Positions 7,967 through 16,985 of a DNA stretch of 64,000 nucleotides are shown here, piece after piece. The stretch comes from Lederbergia lenta NBRC 16444 (lineage in GTDB: Bacteria > Bacillota > Bacilli > Bacillales > Bacillaceae_C). The notes under the pieces are model-generated. The model was not told where the DNA came from and did no database searches. It was given only the letters and a program-made list of their open reading frames with translations. The stretch is from NCBI RefSeq assembly GCF_001591545.1, contig NZ_BCVC01000002.1, positions 62,001 to 126,000 of the forward strand. Reading direction: 5' to 3'. A program made the translations under genes and the position numbers. Position 1 is the stretch's first letter, and each line of letters starts with the position of its first letter.

Positions 7967-9214
7967 ATGAAAAAAAAGTTCGTTTTTTCAGTGATGCTTG
8001 TTTTTTTAGTTACAGTGATATTGTCTGGATGTAGTGGTGATGACAAAAATACGATTACATTCTGGACACCACTAACTGGTGATGATGGTGCGTACATGGA
8101 CCAATTAGTTAAAGATTATAATGAAACAGATCCGGAGATTAAGGTGAAGCATGTTATTACTTCCGATATGTATACGAAAATGTCGACAGTATTAAACTCT
8201 GGAAAAGGTATACCAGATTTATCGATTATTCATGCTGATCGAGTACCATCATACGCTAAGCAAGATGTGTTAGAACCGATGACCACTATAATGGAATCTG
8301 GATCTGAGCTAAAAGAAGAAAATTATCTACCGCAAGCATGGTCTTCTGGAAATATAGATGGCACACAATATACAATCCCACTAGATATCCATAGTAATGC
8401 CATGTACTACAATAAAGATTTACTAAAGAAATATAATGTAGAGCACTTCTTGGATGATGATGTTGTTACTTTTGAAGAAATGTTGTCTTTACAAGGGAAA
8501 TTAGATGAAGGCGATTACGTTGTCAATGATGCTTTGTTAAGCTGGGTTATCTTTGCCCAAATTCAAAACCTTGGTGGTGACATCCAAGAGGATGGAAAGC
8601 CTGCAGTTGATACGGATGTAATGAAACAGTCGATTGAAGCGGTGAAAGAAATAGCTGATTTAGGTTTAATGACGCCATATGGTGAAGACGGTTACTTAAT
8701 CTTCCAATCGGGTAATGTGCTGTTTTCAACAGATGGTACTTGGAGTTCTACCGCACATGCTGAAGTGGAAGGATTGAATTTTGGTGTAACAAATATTTAT
8801 GCTTTCGAACCTGAAAAATTTACTAACAGGGCTTCTTCACACTTATTCGCTATGTTAAAGAGTGAAAAAAGAACAGAAGAAAAAGAAAATGGGATTGCAG
8901 ATTTTCTAGAATTTATTCGTAAAAATTCAATTGAATGGGCAGAAGCTGGACAAATCGTGGCAAGTAAAGAGGTCAATGAAAGTCCGGAGTATGAAAAGTA
9001 TATGCAATCTTTCTTTACTTCAAATGAGAAAGAAATTGAATCCCTTTACATTTATACATATGAATATTATCCATATGTTGCTGAAGCGTTAGATACGTAT
9101 GTTGCCGATATGGTTCATGGGGAAGTGGATATCGATGAAGGATTAAAAACAATGCAGACCTTTGTAGAAGATAAAATTGCTGAAGGTGACAAAGGAGAAG
9201 CTAAGGCAGAATAG
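7967..9214 (+). CDS. Arabino-oligosaccharide-binding lipoprotein (AraN/AbnE type)
   Basis: This is the extracellular receptor of the second ABC importer. The signal peptide ends in the lipobox LSGC (Cys22), followed by ITFWTPLTGDDG, typical of family-1 sugar-binding proteins. The total of 415 aa is close to B. subtilis AraN. GGGGGAAAGG precedes the ATG. It is the first gene of an operon with two permeases, a small membrane protein and an intracellular arabinofuranosidase, which supports arabinose-containing oligosaccharides as the substrate. The substrate call is by context, not by binding-site residues. Confidence 0.88.
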   Translation: MKKKFVFSVMLVFLVTVILSGCSGDDKNTITFWTPLTGDDGAYMDQLVKDYNETDPEIKVKHVITSDMYTKMSTVLNSGKGIPDLSIIHADRVPSYAKQDVLEPMTTIMESGSELKEENYLPQAWSSGNIDGTQYTIPLDIHSNAMYYNKDLLKKYNVEHFLDDDVVTFEEMLSLQGKLDEGDYVVNDALLSWVIFAQIQNLGGDIQEDGKPAVDTDVMKQSIEAVKEIADLGLMTPYGEDGYLIFQSGNVLFSTDGTWSSTAHAEVEGLNFGVTNIYAFEPEKFTNRASSHLFAMLKSEKRTEEKENGIADFLEFIRKNSIEWAEAGQIVASKEVNESPEYEKYMQSFFTSNEKEIESLYIYTYEYYPYVAEALDTYVADMVHGEVDIDEGLKTMQTFVEDKIAEGDKGEAKAE

Positions 9215-9220
9215 ATAGCA

Positions 9221-9255
9221 AAAAGTAATGTGCCGTCACATGGCACATTACTTTT
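9221..9255 (+). other. Intercistronic stem-loop after binding-protein gene
   Basis: Bases 9221-9234 and 9242-9255 are perfect complements (14 bp) around a 7-base loop, just after the stop codon at 9214 and before the permease ribosome site at 9261. The stem ends in TTTT, so it may act as a leaky terminator and as a 3-prime stabiliser for the abundant binding-protein message. Confidence 0.75.
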
Positions 9256-9272
9256 ACAAAAGGAGAATTACT

Positions 9273-10151
9273 ATGAATAAGAAATTAAATGCGACACCTC
9301 TTTTCTTTGTTGGTCCCCATGTGATTTTGTTTGCTGTCTTTATTTTTCTTCCAACGATCTATGGAATTTATGCTTCATTTACTCAATGGAATTTAATTAA
9401 TGATCCGGTTTGGGTAGGGCTTGATAACTATAAAACTATTCTTTCGAATAGTGAGTCCACTTTCCACTTCCAATTCAGGAATGGTTTAAAAAATACGTTG
9501 ATTTTTGTTGTTCTCAGTGTTCCTTTATTAATTGTTATCCCGTTAATGGTGGCTGTAGCACTAGAACATAAAAAAGTGAAATTGAAAACTTTCATTCAAT
9601 CAATTATTTATATACCTGGATTAATATCAATTTCTGCAGCTGCACTAATCTGGTCTTTAATTTTTAATAAACAACTAGGGATTACTGGAAATGTATTTGG
9701 ATCAGATACTGTGTGGGCGGCAAATCAGCCCTATGCTTGGCTTATCATTATTGTAATCACTGTTTGGGGTGGAGTTGGAGGGAACATGATTATTTATCGT
9801 GCTTCCATAAACGGTGTATCGCAGGATTTGTATGAATCAGCAGAAATTGATGGAGCCGGGCCGATTCGGAAATTCTTTAGTATTACCTTACCATCTATTC
9901 GTTTTCCGTTAATTTATACATTTGTCATGACCACTGCTGGTGCGTTTAATGTATTCGGTCAACCGTTAATGATGACCGATGGTGGTCCGAAACAAAGTAC
10001 AACCGTATTGATGATGTATATTCGCCAACTAGCATTCAGTCACGGGGAGTCAATTGCTGGAATGGCATCAGCCATGGCAGTATTACTAGGATTGGTCATT
10101 TTAGTCATCTCTGCACTGCAATATTACGTGATGAACCGAAATGCTTCCTAA
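9273..10151 (+). CDS. Sugar ABC transporter permease (AraP/AbnF type)
   Basis: This is the MalF-side permease of the arabino-oligosaccharide importer (292 aa). About six transmembrane helices are visible, beginning with TPLFFVGPHVILFAVFIFLP, and the ATPase-coupling loop ESAEIDGAGPIRKFF near residue 190. The start is the ATG at 9273, with AGGAG nine bases upstream. An earlier in-frame start at 9228 lies inside the intercistronic hairpin and is unlikely. The downstream partner permease follows after 50 bases. Confidence 0.9.
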   Translation: MNKKLNATPLFFVGPHVILFAVFIFLPTIYGIYASFTQWNLINDPVWVGLDNYKTILSNSESTFHFQFRNGLKNTLIFVVLSVPLLIVIPLMVAVALEHKKVKLKTFIQSIIYIPGLISISAAALIWSLIFNKQLGITGNVFGSDTVWAANQPYAWLIIIVITVWGGVGGNMIIYRASINGVSQDLYESAEIDGAGPIRKFFSITLPSIRFPLIYTFVMTTAGAFNVFGQPLMMTDGGPKQSTTVLMMYIRQLAFSHGESIAGMASAMAVLLGLVILVISALQYYVMNRNAS

Positions 10152-10201
10152 AATGAACGATGTATATTTGCTAATAATGGAAACGGAAAAGGTGTGAGAA
10201 A

Positions 10202-11047
10202 ATGTTGAAAAAAATAAGTATATCAAAATACTCAGCATATACATTCTTAATTGTTCTTTGTGCTATATGGGCGATTCCTATCATATTTGGAATTACCACA
10301 TCCTTTCGATCCCAAACAGAAGTTGTCTCTGTCGGATTTAGGTTATTACCTGTTAACTGGATTGTTGATAATTATGTTAATATTCTGGCGAACACTTCTA
10401 CAGCGCCTATCTTGCGTTGGCTAATGAACTCTCTATTTATTTCAACCATGCATACACTATTAGTGGTGGTTGTCATTTCTATCACCGCTTATGGTTATTC
10501 CCGGATGAAATTTAAAGGGAGAGATACATTGTTTTTTACATTGTTAGGTATTTCATTTTTTCCAGGAGTAGTTAACCTAATTCCTTCCTATAAGATCATT
10601 GATGCTTTAGGTTGGGTGAACACTGCTTGGGCCATGATTATTCCTGGGTTAGCGGGAATGGGGAATATATTCTTAGTGAGACAGTTCATGAAAGGGATAC
10701 CAATGGAGTTGGACGAGTCTGCACGGGTAGATGGCGCTGGTGATTTTAGAATCTATTATTCTGTCATGTTACCGCTAATAAAACCAGTATTAATTGTTTG
10801 TGGTTTATTCTCATTTACTGGGTCGTGGAATGATTTCCTTTGGCCAGTTATCGTTTATACGGATGTAGATAAAATGCCAGTAACAGCAGGGCTGCTTTTA
10901 TTACAAGATATCTATGGTAACTACCGTATGATTGGTCAATTAATGGGCTCAGCGATATTAGCGATAATTCCAACATTATTATTGTTTTTATTCGCCCAAA
11001 AATATTTTGTACAGTCCATTAATTTGAACTCGGGTATTAAAGGTTAG
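10202..11047 (+). CDS. Sugar ABC transporter permease (AraQ/AbnJ type)
   Basis: This is the MalG-side permease of the same importer, 281 aa, the same size as B. subtilis AraQ. It has six predicted membrane helices and the coupling loop ESARVDGAGDFRIYY followed by VMLPL. It ends with QSINLNSGIKG, the usual MalG-type tail. No ATPase gene is in the operon; in B. subtilis the shared ATPase MsmX energises AraNPQ, and the same is inferred here. Confidence 0.9.
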   Translation: MLKKISISKYSAYTFLIVLCAIWAIPIIFGITTSFRSQTEVVSVGFRLLPVNWIVDNYVNILANTSTAPILRWLMNSLFISTMHTLLVVVVISITAYGYSRMKFKGRDTLFFTLLGISFFPGVVNLIPSYKIIDALGWVNTAWAMIIPGLAGMGNIFLVRQFMKGIPMELDESARVDGAGDFRIYYSVMLPLIKPVLIVCGLFSFTGSWNDFLWPVIVYTDVDKMPVTAGLLLLQDIYGNYRMIGQLMGSAILAIIPTLLLFLFAQKYFVQSINLNSGIKG

Positions 11048-11083
11048 GAAATTTCTTATGTATGAATAAAGTGAGGAATGAAC

Positions 11084-11503
11084 ATGAAAAGAGGGTTAGA
11101 AAGAAAGTTACTAATAGTTGGTTCCATATGGAATATGTTTACAGCTCTTATAACCATTGTAGGATATTCCACTTGGTTTAAGAAGACTGGGATCGAAGGG
11201 ATACAAGATAATACCGTAGATTCTGTGGTAGCGGGAATGACACTAGTTGATAACGTAACAAAAGTGATATTGACCTTTGGATTATTTATCTTTGTTGGTG
11301 CGATCGTGAACTTTTTGATTGCAAGAAATATAAAAGATGATGAAATTCAATATAAAACATTAATTTGGATTGCTTGCTGGGCGTTACTTCAATTGGTAGT
11401 CATGGATATAGTTGGCTTCGTATTGTTTTTGATCGTATTTGTTATTTACACGGCAAAAAATAAAGCAATTAAGTTATCACAAGTTCATCCTGAAAGTATT
11501 TAA
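11084..11503 (+). CDS. Small membrane protein of unknown function in importer operon
   Basis: I do not recognise this 139-residue protein. Three to four hydrophobic segments are visible (roughly residues 8-29, 58-80, and 90-123 as one or two helices), separated by short charged loops, with a basic start (MKRGLERK). There is no signal peptide cleavage site and no catalytic motif. The ATG at 11084 is preferred because GTGAGG is seven bases upstream; the ATG at 11078 is too close. It follows the two permeases by 36 bases and precedes the GH43 gene, so it is probably co-transcribed. It could be an accessory or stabilising subunit of the importer, which is inference only. Confidence 0.7.
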   Translation: MKRGLERKLLIVGSIWNMFTALITIVGYSTWFKKTGIEGIQDNTVDSVVAGMTLVDNVTKVILTFGLFIFVGAIVNFLIARNIKDDEIQYKTLIWIACWALLQLVVMDIVGFVLFLIVFVIYTAKNKAIKLSQVHPESI

Positions 11504-11570
11504 TAAAGTGATAGTGATAAAACTGACATAAATTAATAATAAAAAATATAAGTATATAGGGGTTGTCATC

Positions 11571-12530
11571 ATGACTGAATTTAACGTAAAAAATCCACTT
11601 ATTGAACAAAGAGCGGATCCTTGGATCTATAAACACACAGATGGTTATTACTATTTCACAGGTTCTGTTCCGGAATATGACAGAATTGAACTAAGGCGTT
11701 CCGTTTCAATACAAGGATTAGCAAATGCTGAGTCGAAAGCGATTTGGTACAAACATGAAACAGGTTTAATGAGTGCGAATATATGGGCACCGGAGATTCA
11801 TTATATAGATGGAAAGTGGTATGTGTACTACGCTGCTGCACGTACATCTGAAACAAAAGATGGGCTCTTTGATCATCGTATGTTTGTATTAGAAAATTCA
11901 TCTCCAAATCCGTTGGAAGGTGAATGGGTGGAAAAAGGCCAAGTGAAAACAAAATGGGAATCGTTCTCCTTAGATGCGACATCCTTCGAGCACAAGGGAG
12001 TTAGATACTATGTATGGTCACAAAAGGACCCTGAAATAATAGGGAATTCTAATATCTATATCTCTGAAATGGAAAATCCGTGGACACTTAAAGGAGAGCA
12101 GGTGTGTATTACTACCCCTGAATATGACTGGGAGAAGATTGGTTATTTAGTCAATGAAGGTGCTGCAATAATGAAACGAAATGGTCGAATTTTCATGACA
12201 TTCTCAGCAAGTGCAACAGATTCAAACTATTGTATGGGATTATTAACAGCAGACGAAAACAGCAATTTATTAGACGCAAAATCGTGGGTGAAAACACCGG
12301 AGCCTGTTTTTACTACTTCTGAAGAAAACGGTCAGTTTGGTCCAGGACATAACAGTTTTACTGTATCCGAAGACGGCGCACAGGATATTCTAGTTTATCA
12401 CGCAAGAAGTTACAAAGAAATTGAAGGAAATCCATTATATGATCCGAATCGTCATGCACGCGTACAAGTTATTCAGTGGAATGAAGATGGTACACCAAAC
12501 TTTGGGATCCCTAGACCGGATACAAAGTAA
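11571..12530 (+). CDS. Intracellular GH43 arabinofuranosidase / exo-arabinosidase
   Basis: This enzyme removes L-arabinofuranosyl units from imported arabino-oligosaccharides. The single-domain five-bladed propeller (319 aa) shows the three GH43 catalytic acids: Asp16 in RADPWIYK (base), Asp135 in SLDATSFE (pKa modulator) and Glu196 in VNEGAAIM (acid). GPGHNSF near residue 261 is the usual metal-side histidine motif. No signal peptide is present. The ribosome site is AGGGG. It follows the importer genes and is probably the last gene of that operon. The exact specificity (alpha-1,5 exo-acting versus side-chain acting) cannot be decided from sequence alone. Confidence 0.88.
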   Translation: MTEFNVKNPLIEQRADPWIYKHTDGYYYFTGSVPEYDRIELRRSVSIQGLANAESKAIWYKHETGLMSANIWAPEIHYIDGKWYVYYAAARTSETKDGLFDHRMFVLENSSPNPLEGEWVEKGQVKTKWESFSLDATSFEHKGVRYYVWSQKDPEIIGNSNIYISEMENPWTLKGEQVCITTPEYDWEKIGYLVNEGAAIMKRNGRIFMTFSASATDSNYCMGLLTADENSNLLDAKSWVKTPEPVFTTSEENGQFGPGHNSFTVSEDGAQDILVYHARSYKEIEGNPLYDPNRHARVQVIQWNEDGTPNFGIPRPDTK

Positions 12531-12612
12531 TAATTGAAATGAACCATTGTCTCACTAAATAAAGTTATCATCTTTTGATCATCTGTAATAAATTTTTCTT
12601 AATTTGTATATT

Positions 12613-12642
12613 TTGATTGAAAAAAGCTTTTTAAATGATAAT
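12613..12642 (+). promoter_or_regulatory. araBDA operon promoter
   Basis: TTGATT (12613-12618), an 18-base spacer and GATAAT (12637-12642) form a good sigma-A promoter about 90 bases ahead of araB. Two AraR-like operators lie immediately downstream. Confidence 0.65.
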
Positions 12643-12653
12643 ATGGAGGAAAG

Positions 12654-12703
12654 TGTTATACGTACAAGTTAGGTATTACTTATCATTACTTGGACGAACG
12701 TGT
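12654..12703. promoter_or_regulatory. Two AraR-like operators in front of araB
   Basis: TTATACGTACAAGTT (12656-12670) reads AACTTGTACGTATAA on the other strand, a close AraR site. ACTTGGACGAACGTGT (12688-12703) is a weaker second site, centred 34 bases further on. Paired operators allow cooperative AraR binding in B. subtilis. The position just after the transcription start suggests a block to early elongation. Confidence 0.7.
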
Positions 12704-12734
12704 TGTAAATGATGAAATGAAAGGATGAATTATT

Positions 12735-14411
12735 TTGGTCAAATATACAATCGGCGTTGACTACGGAAGTCTATCAGGACGAGCAGTACTTGTAGAAGTA
12801 GATTCAGGGAAAGAAGTTGCTACTGCCGTGAAAGAATATACGCATGGGGTCATGGATGAATTTCTGCCCGATGGAACGACTAAGCTTGAGGATGACTGGG
12901 CATTACAGCATCCCAATGATTATTTAGAAGTTTTAGAGATTACTATACCAAAAGTATTACGAGAATCTGGTGTATCTGCTAATGATGTTATTGGTCTTGG
13001 TATTGACTTTACAGCTTGTACGGTCTTGCCAATTAAAAAGGATGGCACTCCCCTCTGTATGACAGATGAGTGGAGTGGCCATCCGCATAGTTATGTAAAA
13101 CTATGGAAGCACCATGCTGCACAGGATGAAGCAAATCGATTGAATGAAATTGCCGAAAAACGAGGGGAAGAGTTTCTAAAACGCTATGGTAGAAAGATTT
13201 CATCGGAATGGATGATACCAAAAGTGTGGCAAATTTTAAATGAAGCTCCGGAAATTTACGAAGCGGCTGATCAAGTAGTCGAAGCAACAGACTGGGTAAT
13301 TTCCCAACTAACAGGAAGCATTAGTAGAAATAGTTGTACAGCAGGTTATAAAGCCATTTGGCATAAGCAAGAAGGATATCCTTCAAATGAGTTTTTTAAA
13401 GCACTTGATCCACGATTAGAAAATGTGGTGGAAGAGAAGCTTTCAAATGACATTTTCGCTATTGGTTCTAAAGCGGGTGAACTAACGGAAAAGGCGGCTG
13501 AATTAATTGGCCTAAATCAAGGAACAGCTATTGCTGTTGCCAACGTGGATGCACATGTATCGATTCCAGCAGTGGGGATTACTGAACCAGGAAAATTACT
13601 GATGATTATGGGAACGTCTACATGTCATATTTTACTTGGAGAAGAAGAAAAAATTGTTCCAGGTATGTGTGGGGTTGTAGAAGATGGTGTGCTTCCAGGA
13701 TATATGGGCTATGAGGCAGGTCAGTCATGTGTAGGAGATCATTTCGAGTGGTTTATCGAAAACTGTGTCCCTGCTAGTTATTATGAAGAAGCAAAAGAAA
13801 AAGACTTGAACATCCATGTCTTACTAACAGAAAAGGCAAGTAAACTTCAGGTTGGTGAAAGCGGTCTCCTAGCTTTGGATTGGTGGAATGGAAATAGATC
13901 GACACTTGTGGATGCAGATTTAACTGGGGTTTTAATAGGATCGACGTTATTGACGAAGCCGGAAGAAATATATCGAGCATTAATTGAAGCAACAGCTTAT
14001 GGAACGAGAATTATCGTAGAGGCATTCCAAGATAATGGTGTCCCTGTCGATGAAGTCTATGCATGCGGTGGAATTGCTGAGAAAAACGCATTGATGATGC
14101 AAATTTACGCAGATGTGTTAGACATGGAAATTAAGATTTCAGCATCTTCGCAAACGCCGGCATTGGGGTCTGCTATGTTTGGGGCAGTTGCTGCTGGCAG
14201 TGACCGTGGCGGTTTTGACAATATTACAGAAGCAGCAAAAGTAATGGGTGGAGTGAAAGAGGAAACATATAAACCAATAGCGCAGAATGCCAAAGTTTAC
14301 GAACAGCTTTATGCAGAATATGAGGAGCTATATGATTACTTTGGGCGTGGCGAAAATGATGTGATGAAAACATTGAAGAATATTAAAAGAACAGCCTCTA
14401 ATTTGAAATAG
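12735..14411 (+). CDS. araB: L-ribulokinase
   Basis: AraB phosphorylates L-ribulose to L-ribulose-5-phosphate with ATP, the second step of arabinose catabolism. It is a 558-residue FGGY-family kinase in the cytoplasm. Visible landmarks are the N-terminal phosphate-binding [14 protein letters not shown], the family signature [11 protein letters not shown] near residue 377, and the C-terminal ACGGIAEKN. The start codon is TTG with AAGGATG nine bases before it. It is the first gene of araB-araD-araA, a different order from araA-araB-araD of B. subtilis. An AraR-controlled promoter lies just upstream. Confidence 0.96.
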   Translation: MVKYTIGVDYGSLSGRAVLVEVDSGKEVATAVKEYTHGVMDEFLPDGTTKLEDDWALQHPNDYLEVLEITIPKVLRESGVSANDVIGLGIDFTACTVLPIKKDGTPLCMTDEWSGHPHSYVKLWKHHAAQDEANRLNEIAEKRGEEFLKRYGRKISSEWMIPKVWQILNEAPEIYEAADQVVEATDWVISQLTGSISRNSCTAGYKAIWHKQEGYPSNEFFKALDPRLENVVEEKLSNDIFAIGSKAGELTEKAAELIGLNQGTAIAVANVDAHVSIPAVGITEPGKLLMIMGTSTCHILLGEEEKIVPGMCGVVEDGVLPGYMGYEAGQSCVGDHFEWFIENCVPASYYEEAKEKDLNIHVLLTEKASKLQVGESGLLALDWWNGNRSTLVDADLTGVLIGSTLLTKPEEIYRALIEATAYGTRIIVEAFQDNGVPVDEVYACGGIAEKNALMMQIYADVLDMEIKISASSQTPALGSAMFGAVAAGSDRGGFDNITEAAKVMGGVKEETYKPIAQNAKVYEQLYAEYEELYDYFGRGENDVMKTLKNIKRTASNLK

Positions 14412-14422
14412 GAGGAATGACA

Positions 14423-15118
14423 ATGCTTGAAACATTAAAAAAGGAAGTATTGGAAGCAAATTTACAACTTCCTGAACATGGACTTGTAACTTTTACTTGG
14501 GGAAATGTGAGTGGGATTGACCGTGAACAAGGACTTGTTGTCATTAAGCCAAGTGGTGTGGCTTATGAGGATTTAAAACTGGAAGATCTAGTTGTTGTTG
14601 ATCTAGAAGGGAATATTGTGGAAGGAGAATTGCGTCCTTCATCTGATACAGCGACACATCTTGCACTTTATAAAGCATTCGGTGAGATAGGGGGAGTTGT
14701 TCATACCCATTCTCCTTGGGCGACAAGTTGGGCGCAGGCTTCAAGACCTATTCCAGCACTTGGAACAACACATGCTGACTATTATTATGGAGAAATTCCA
14801 GTCACGCGCCCACTAACACAAAAAGAAATAGAAGAGGCTTATGAATTAGAAACAGGAAATGTCATTATTGAGACCTTCCGAAATCTTGACCTAGATCCGA
14901 AGGCAATGCCTGGTGTACTTGTTTCTGGACATGCTCCATTTTGTTGGGGGAAAAATGCGTATGAGGCTGTACATAATGCGGTAGTTTTGGACGAAGTGGC
15001 CAAAATGGCATTTCATACGTTTCAACTAAATCCTCAAGTACAAGCAATGGACCAATTTCTTTTAGATAAGCATTATCTACGTAAACATGGACCGAAGGCT
15101 TATTACGGACAAAATTAA
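14423..15118 (+). CDS. araD: L-ribulose-5-phosphate 4-epimerase
   Basis: AraD converts L-ribulose-5-phosphate to D-xylulose-5-phosphate, which enters the pentose phosphate pathway. The 231-residue class II aldolase-like protein has [14 protein letters not shown], the zinc-binding [10 protein letters not shown] (His pair near residue 95) and the third metal histidine in [10 protein letters not shown]. It is very similar to B. subtilis AraD from residue 1 ([13 protein letters not shown]). The ATG at 14423 is used because GGAGG is seven bases upstream; the ATG at 14417 is too close. It follows araB by 11 bases. Confidence 0.96.
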   Translation: MLETLKKEVLEANLQLPEHGLVTFTWGNVSGIDREQGLVVIKPSGVAYEDLKLEDLVVVDLEGNIVEGELRPSSDTATHLALYKAFGEIGGVVHTHSPWATSWAQASRPIPALGTTHADYYYGEIPVTRPLTQKEIEEAYELETGNVIIETFRNLDLDPKAMPGVLVSGHAPFCWGKNAYEAVHNAVVLDEVAKMAFHTFQLNPQVQAMDQFLLDKHYLRKHGPKAYYGQN

Positions 15119-15162
15119 TTCAGATAAGCATTATTCATACTATAAACCTAGGGGGAATTCCT

Positions 15163-16638
15163 TTGTTAAAAACGAAATCTTATGAATTTTGGTTTGTAAC
15201 AGGTAGCCAAATGTTATATGGGGAAGATGTACTACAACAAGTGGAAGAGCATTCAAAAAAAATCGCTACAGGAATTGACAATGATCCATCAGCAACTTAC
15301 AAAGTGGTTTTTAAATCAGTTGTAAAAGAGTCTGATGCCATTCGCAGATTGTTTCTTGAAGCAAATGCAGATGAAAACTGTGCAGGTATTATTACTTGGA
15401 TGCACACATTTTCACCTGCGAAAATGTGGATTTCAGGTTTGAATGCATTAACCAAACCACTATTACATTTACATACACAATTTAATCGTGACATTCCATG
15501 GGATAGTATCGATATGGATTTTATGAACTTAAATCAATCTGCTCACGGTGATCGTGAATTTGGGTTTATCGGTAGTAGAATGAATGTCACAAGAAAAGTA
15601 GTTGTTGGTCATTGGGAGAACGCTGAAGTAGTTGAACGAATTGGTGCTTGGATGCGGACTGCTGTTGCCTTTAGTGAAAGTCAGAATTTGAAAGTCGCTC
15701 GATTTGGAGATAATATGCGCCAGGTCGCTGTAACAGAAGGCGATAAAGTGGAAGCACAAATTCAACTAGGTTGGACAGTAAATGGATATGGAATTGGCGA
15801 TCTTGTTCAGCGCATGAATGATGTATCAGATCAAGAAATCGATCAGTTAATGGATGAATATAAAGAGAAATACGACATTGTCAGTAAGGGAGACTCCGAT
15901 ATAGAGTCCATTCGCTATCAAGCAAAAATTGAAATTGGGATGAAATCCTTTTTAGAAGAAGGCGGTTATACTGCTTTTACAACAACCTTTGAAGACTTGC
16001 ACGGTATGCGCCAACTGCCAGGGCTGGCTGTTCAACGACTGATGGAACAAGGTTATGGATTTGCTGGTGAAGGGGATTGGAAAACGGCTGCTCTCGTTCG
16101 CTTAATGAAAATTATTGCCGATGGTAAAGATACTTCGTTTATGGAAGATTATACGTACCATTTTGAACCTGGAAATGAGCTTGTGCTCGGATCACATATG
16201 CTAGAAGTATGTCCGACAATAGCAGCGACAAAACCAACGATTGAAGTTCATCCTTTAGGAATTGGTGGCAAGGAAGATCCAGCTAGAATCGTATTCAATG
16301 GTGCAAGTGGTGCTGCATTAAATGCATCTATTATTGACATTGGTCATCGTTTCCGCTTGGTAATTAATGAAGTGGATGCAGTGGAGGTAGAAAAAGATAT
16401 GCCAAATCTTCCGGTTGCACGAGTACTATGGAAATCGCAACCATCCCTTGCTCAGGCAGCGGAAAATTGGATTATGGCTGGTGGTGCACACCATTCATGT
16501 TTCTCATACAAAGTTACACCAGAACAGCTAAAAGATTTTGCAGAGCTTGTTGGTATTGAATCTGTATTAATTAACAACGAAACAAATACACATGCGTTTC
16601 AAAATGAATTGCGTTGGAATGACGTAATTTATCGTTGA
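15163..16638 (+). CDS. araA: L-arabinose isomerase
   Basis: AraA isomerises L-arabinose to L-ribulose. The full-length protein (491 aa) contains the N-terminal EFWFVTGSQMLYGED, the metal-site glutamates in TTFEDLHGM and FAGEGDWKTAA (about residues 282 and 307), the histidine in HMLEVCP and the last metal histidine in GGAHHSCFS. The start is TTG with AGGGGGAATT upstream. The stop codon TGA at 16636-16638 coincides with the left end of a Bacillaceae extragenic repeat, so the insertion may have set the present C-terminus. Confidence 0.96.
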   Translation: MLKTKSYEFWFVTGSQMLYGEDVLQQVEEHSKKIATGIDNDPSATYKVVFKSVVKESDAIRRLFLEANADENCAGIITWMHTFSPAKMWISGLNALTKPLLHLHTQFNRDIPWDSIDMDFMNLNQSAHGDREFGFIGSRMNVTRKVVVGHWENAEVVERIGAWMRTAVAFSESQNLKVARFGDNMRQVAVTEGDKVEAQIQLGWTVNGYGIGDLVQRMNDVSDQEIDQLMDEYKEKYDIVSKGDSDIESIRYQAKIEIGMKSFLEEGGYTAFTTTFEDLHGMRQLPGLAVQRLMEQGYGFAGEGDWKTAALVRLMKIIADGKDTSFMEDYTYHFEPGNELVLGSHMLEVCPTIAATKPTIEVHPLGIGGKEDPARIVFNGASGAALNASIIDIGHRFRLVINEVDAVEVEKDMPNLPVARVLWKSQPSLAQAAENWIMAGGAHHSCFSYKVTPEQLKDFAELVGIESVLINNETNTHAFQNELRWNDVIYR

Positions 16639-16760
16639 TTTGCGTTTCAGGCGGACGCTTTCCGGGGGGGGCTGCGGTGAGCTTCCTCGTCGCTGCGCTC
16701 CTACGGAATCCCACCTGTCACGCTAATCACCCAGGAGTCGCCGCCTTACGCTCCAATCAA
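16635..16760. repeat. GC-rich Bacillaceae extragenic repeat
   Basis: This 126-base block is much richer in GC than its surroundings. Its imperfect terminal inverted repeats start with TTGATT and end with AATCAA, and it contains GGCGGACGCTTTCC, CTCCTCGTCGCTGCGCTCCT and GGAGTCGCCGCCTTACGCTC. I recognise this as the family of short mobile-looking extragenic repeats scattered in many Bacillaceae genomes. Any open frame through it is spurious. Its left end overlaps the araA stop codon. Confidence 0.75.
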
Positions 16761-16985
16761 CGGAGCCTGCTAAAAGTTCTAGCACCATTCTTTAAAAATA
16801 GAAAGATTTCAAGTGCCCTCAAGGTACGAGGGAGAAGGCTCACAGGTCGCCTAAGTGCGCAAAGTGAATCTGACTGCGAGTTAATAACTATATATACGAA
16901 AACGGCCAATAATTTTTAATAATTTGAATGATAGGGTTGTCATGAAAAACGAGCCTACATATTATTTTTCAAAAGGGAGATTAGG
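16761..16985. other. Unexplained segment between repeat and GH51 gene
   Basis: No gene is supported. Bases 16761-16885 keep a mixed, fairly GC-rich composition with two small stems, CCCTC/GAGGG (16816-16832) and AGGC/GCCT (16836-16852). It may be a second degraded repeat or a structured leader. The part after 16890 is AT-rich and ends with a ribosome site AAAGGGAGA for the next gene. Confidence 0.4.

Noticed and set aside
15064-15134. AGATAAGCATTAT occurring at the end of araD and again after it
   Set aside because: A 13-base repeat with no further flanking similarity; probably chance or a minor duplication without function.
16635-16919. Open frame of 94 codons between araA and the GH51 gene
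   Set aside because: It runs through the GC-rich extragenic repeat, starts at the araA stop, has no ribosome site and its translation is of random composition.
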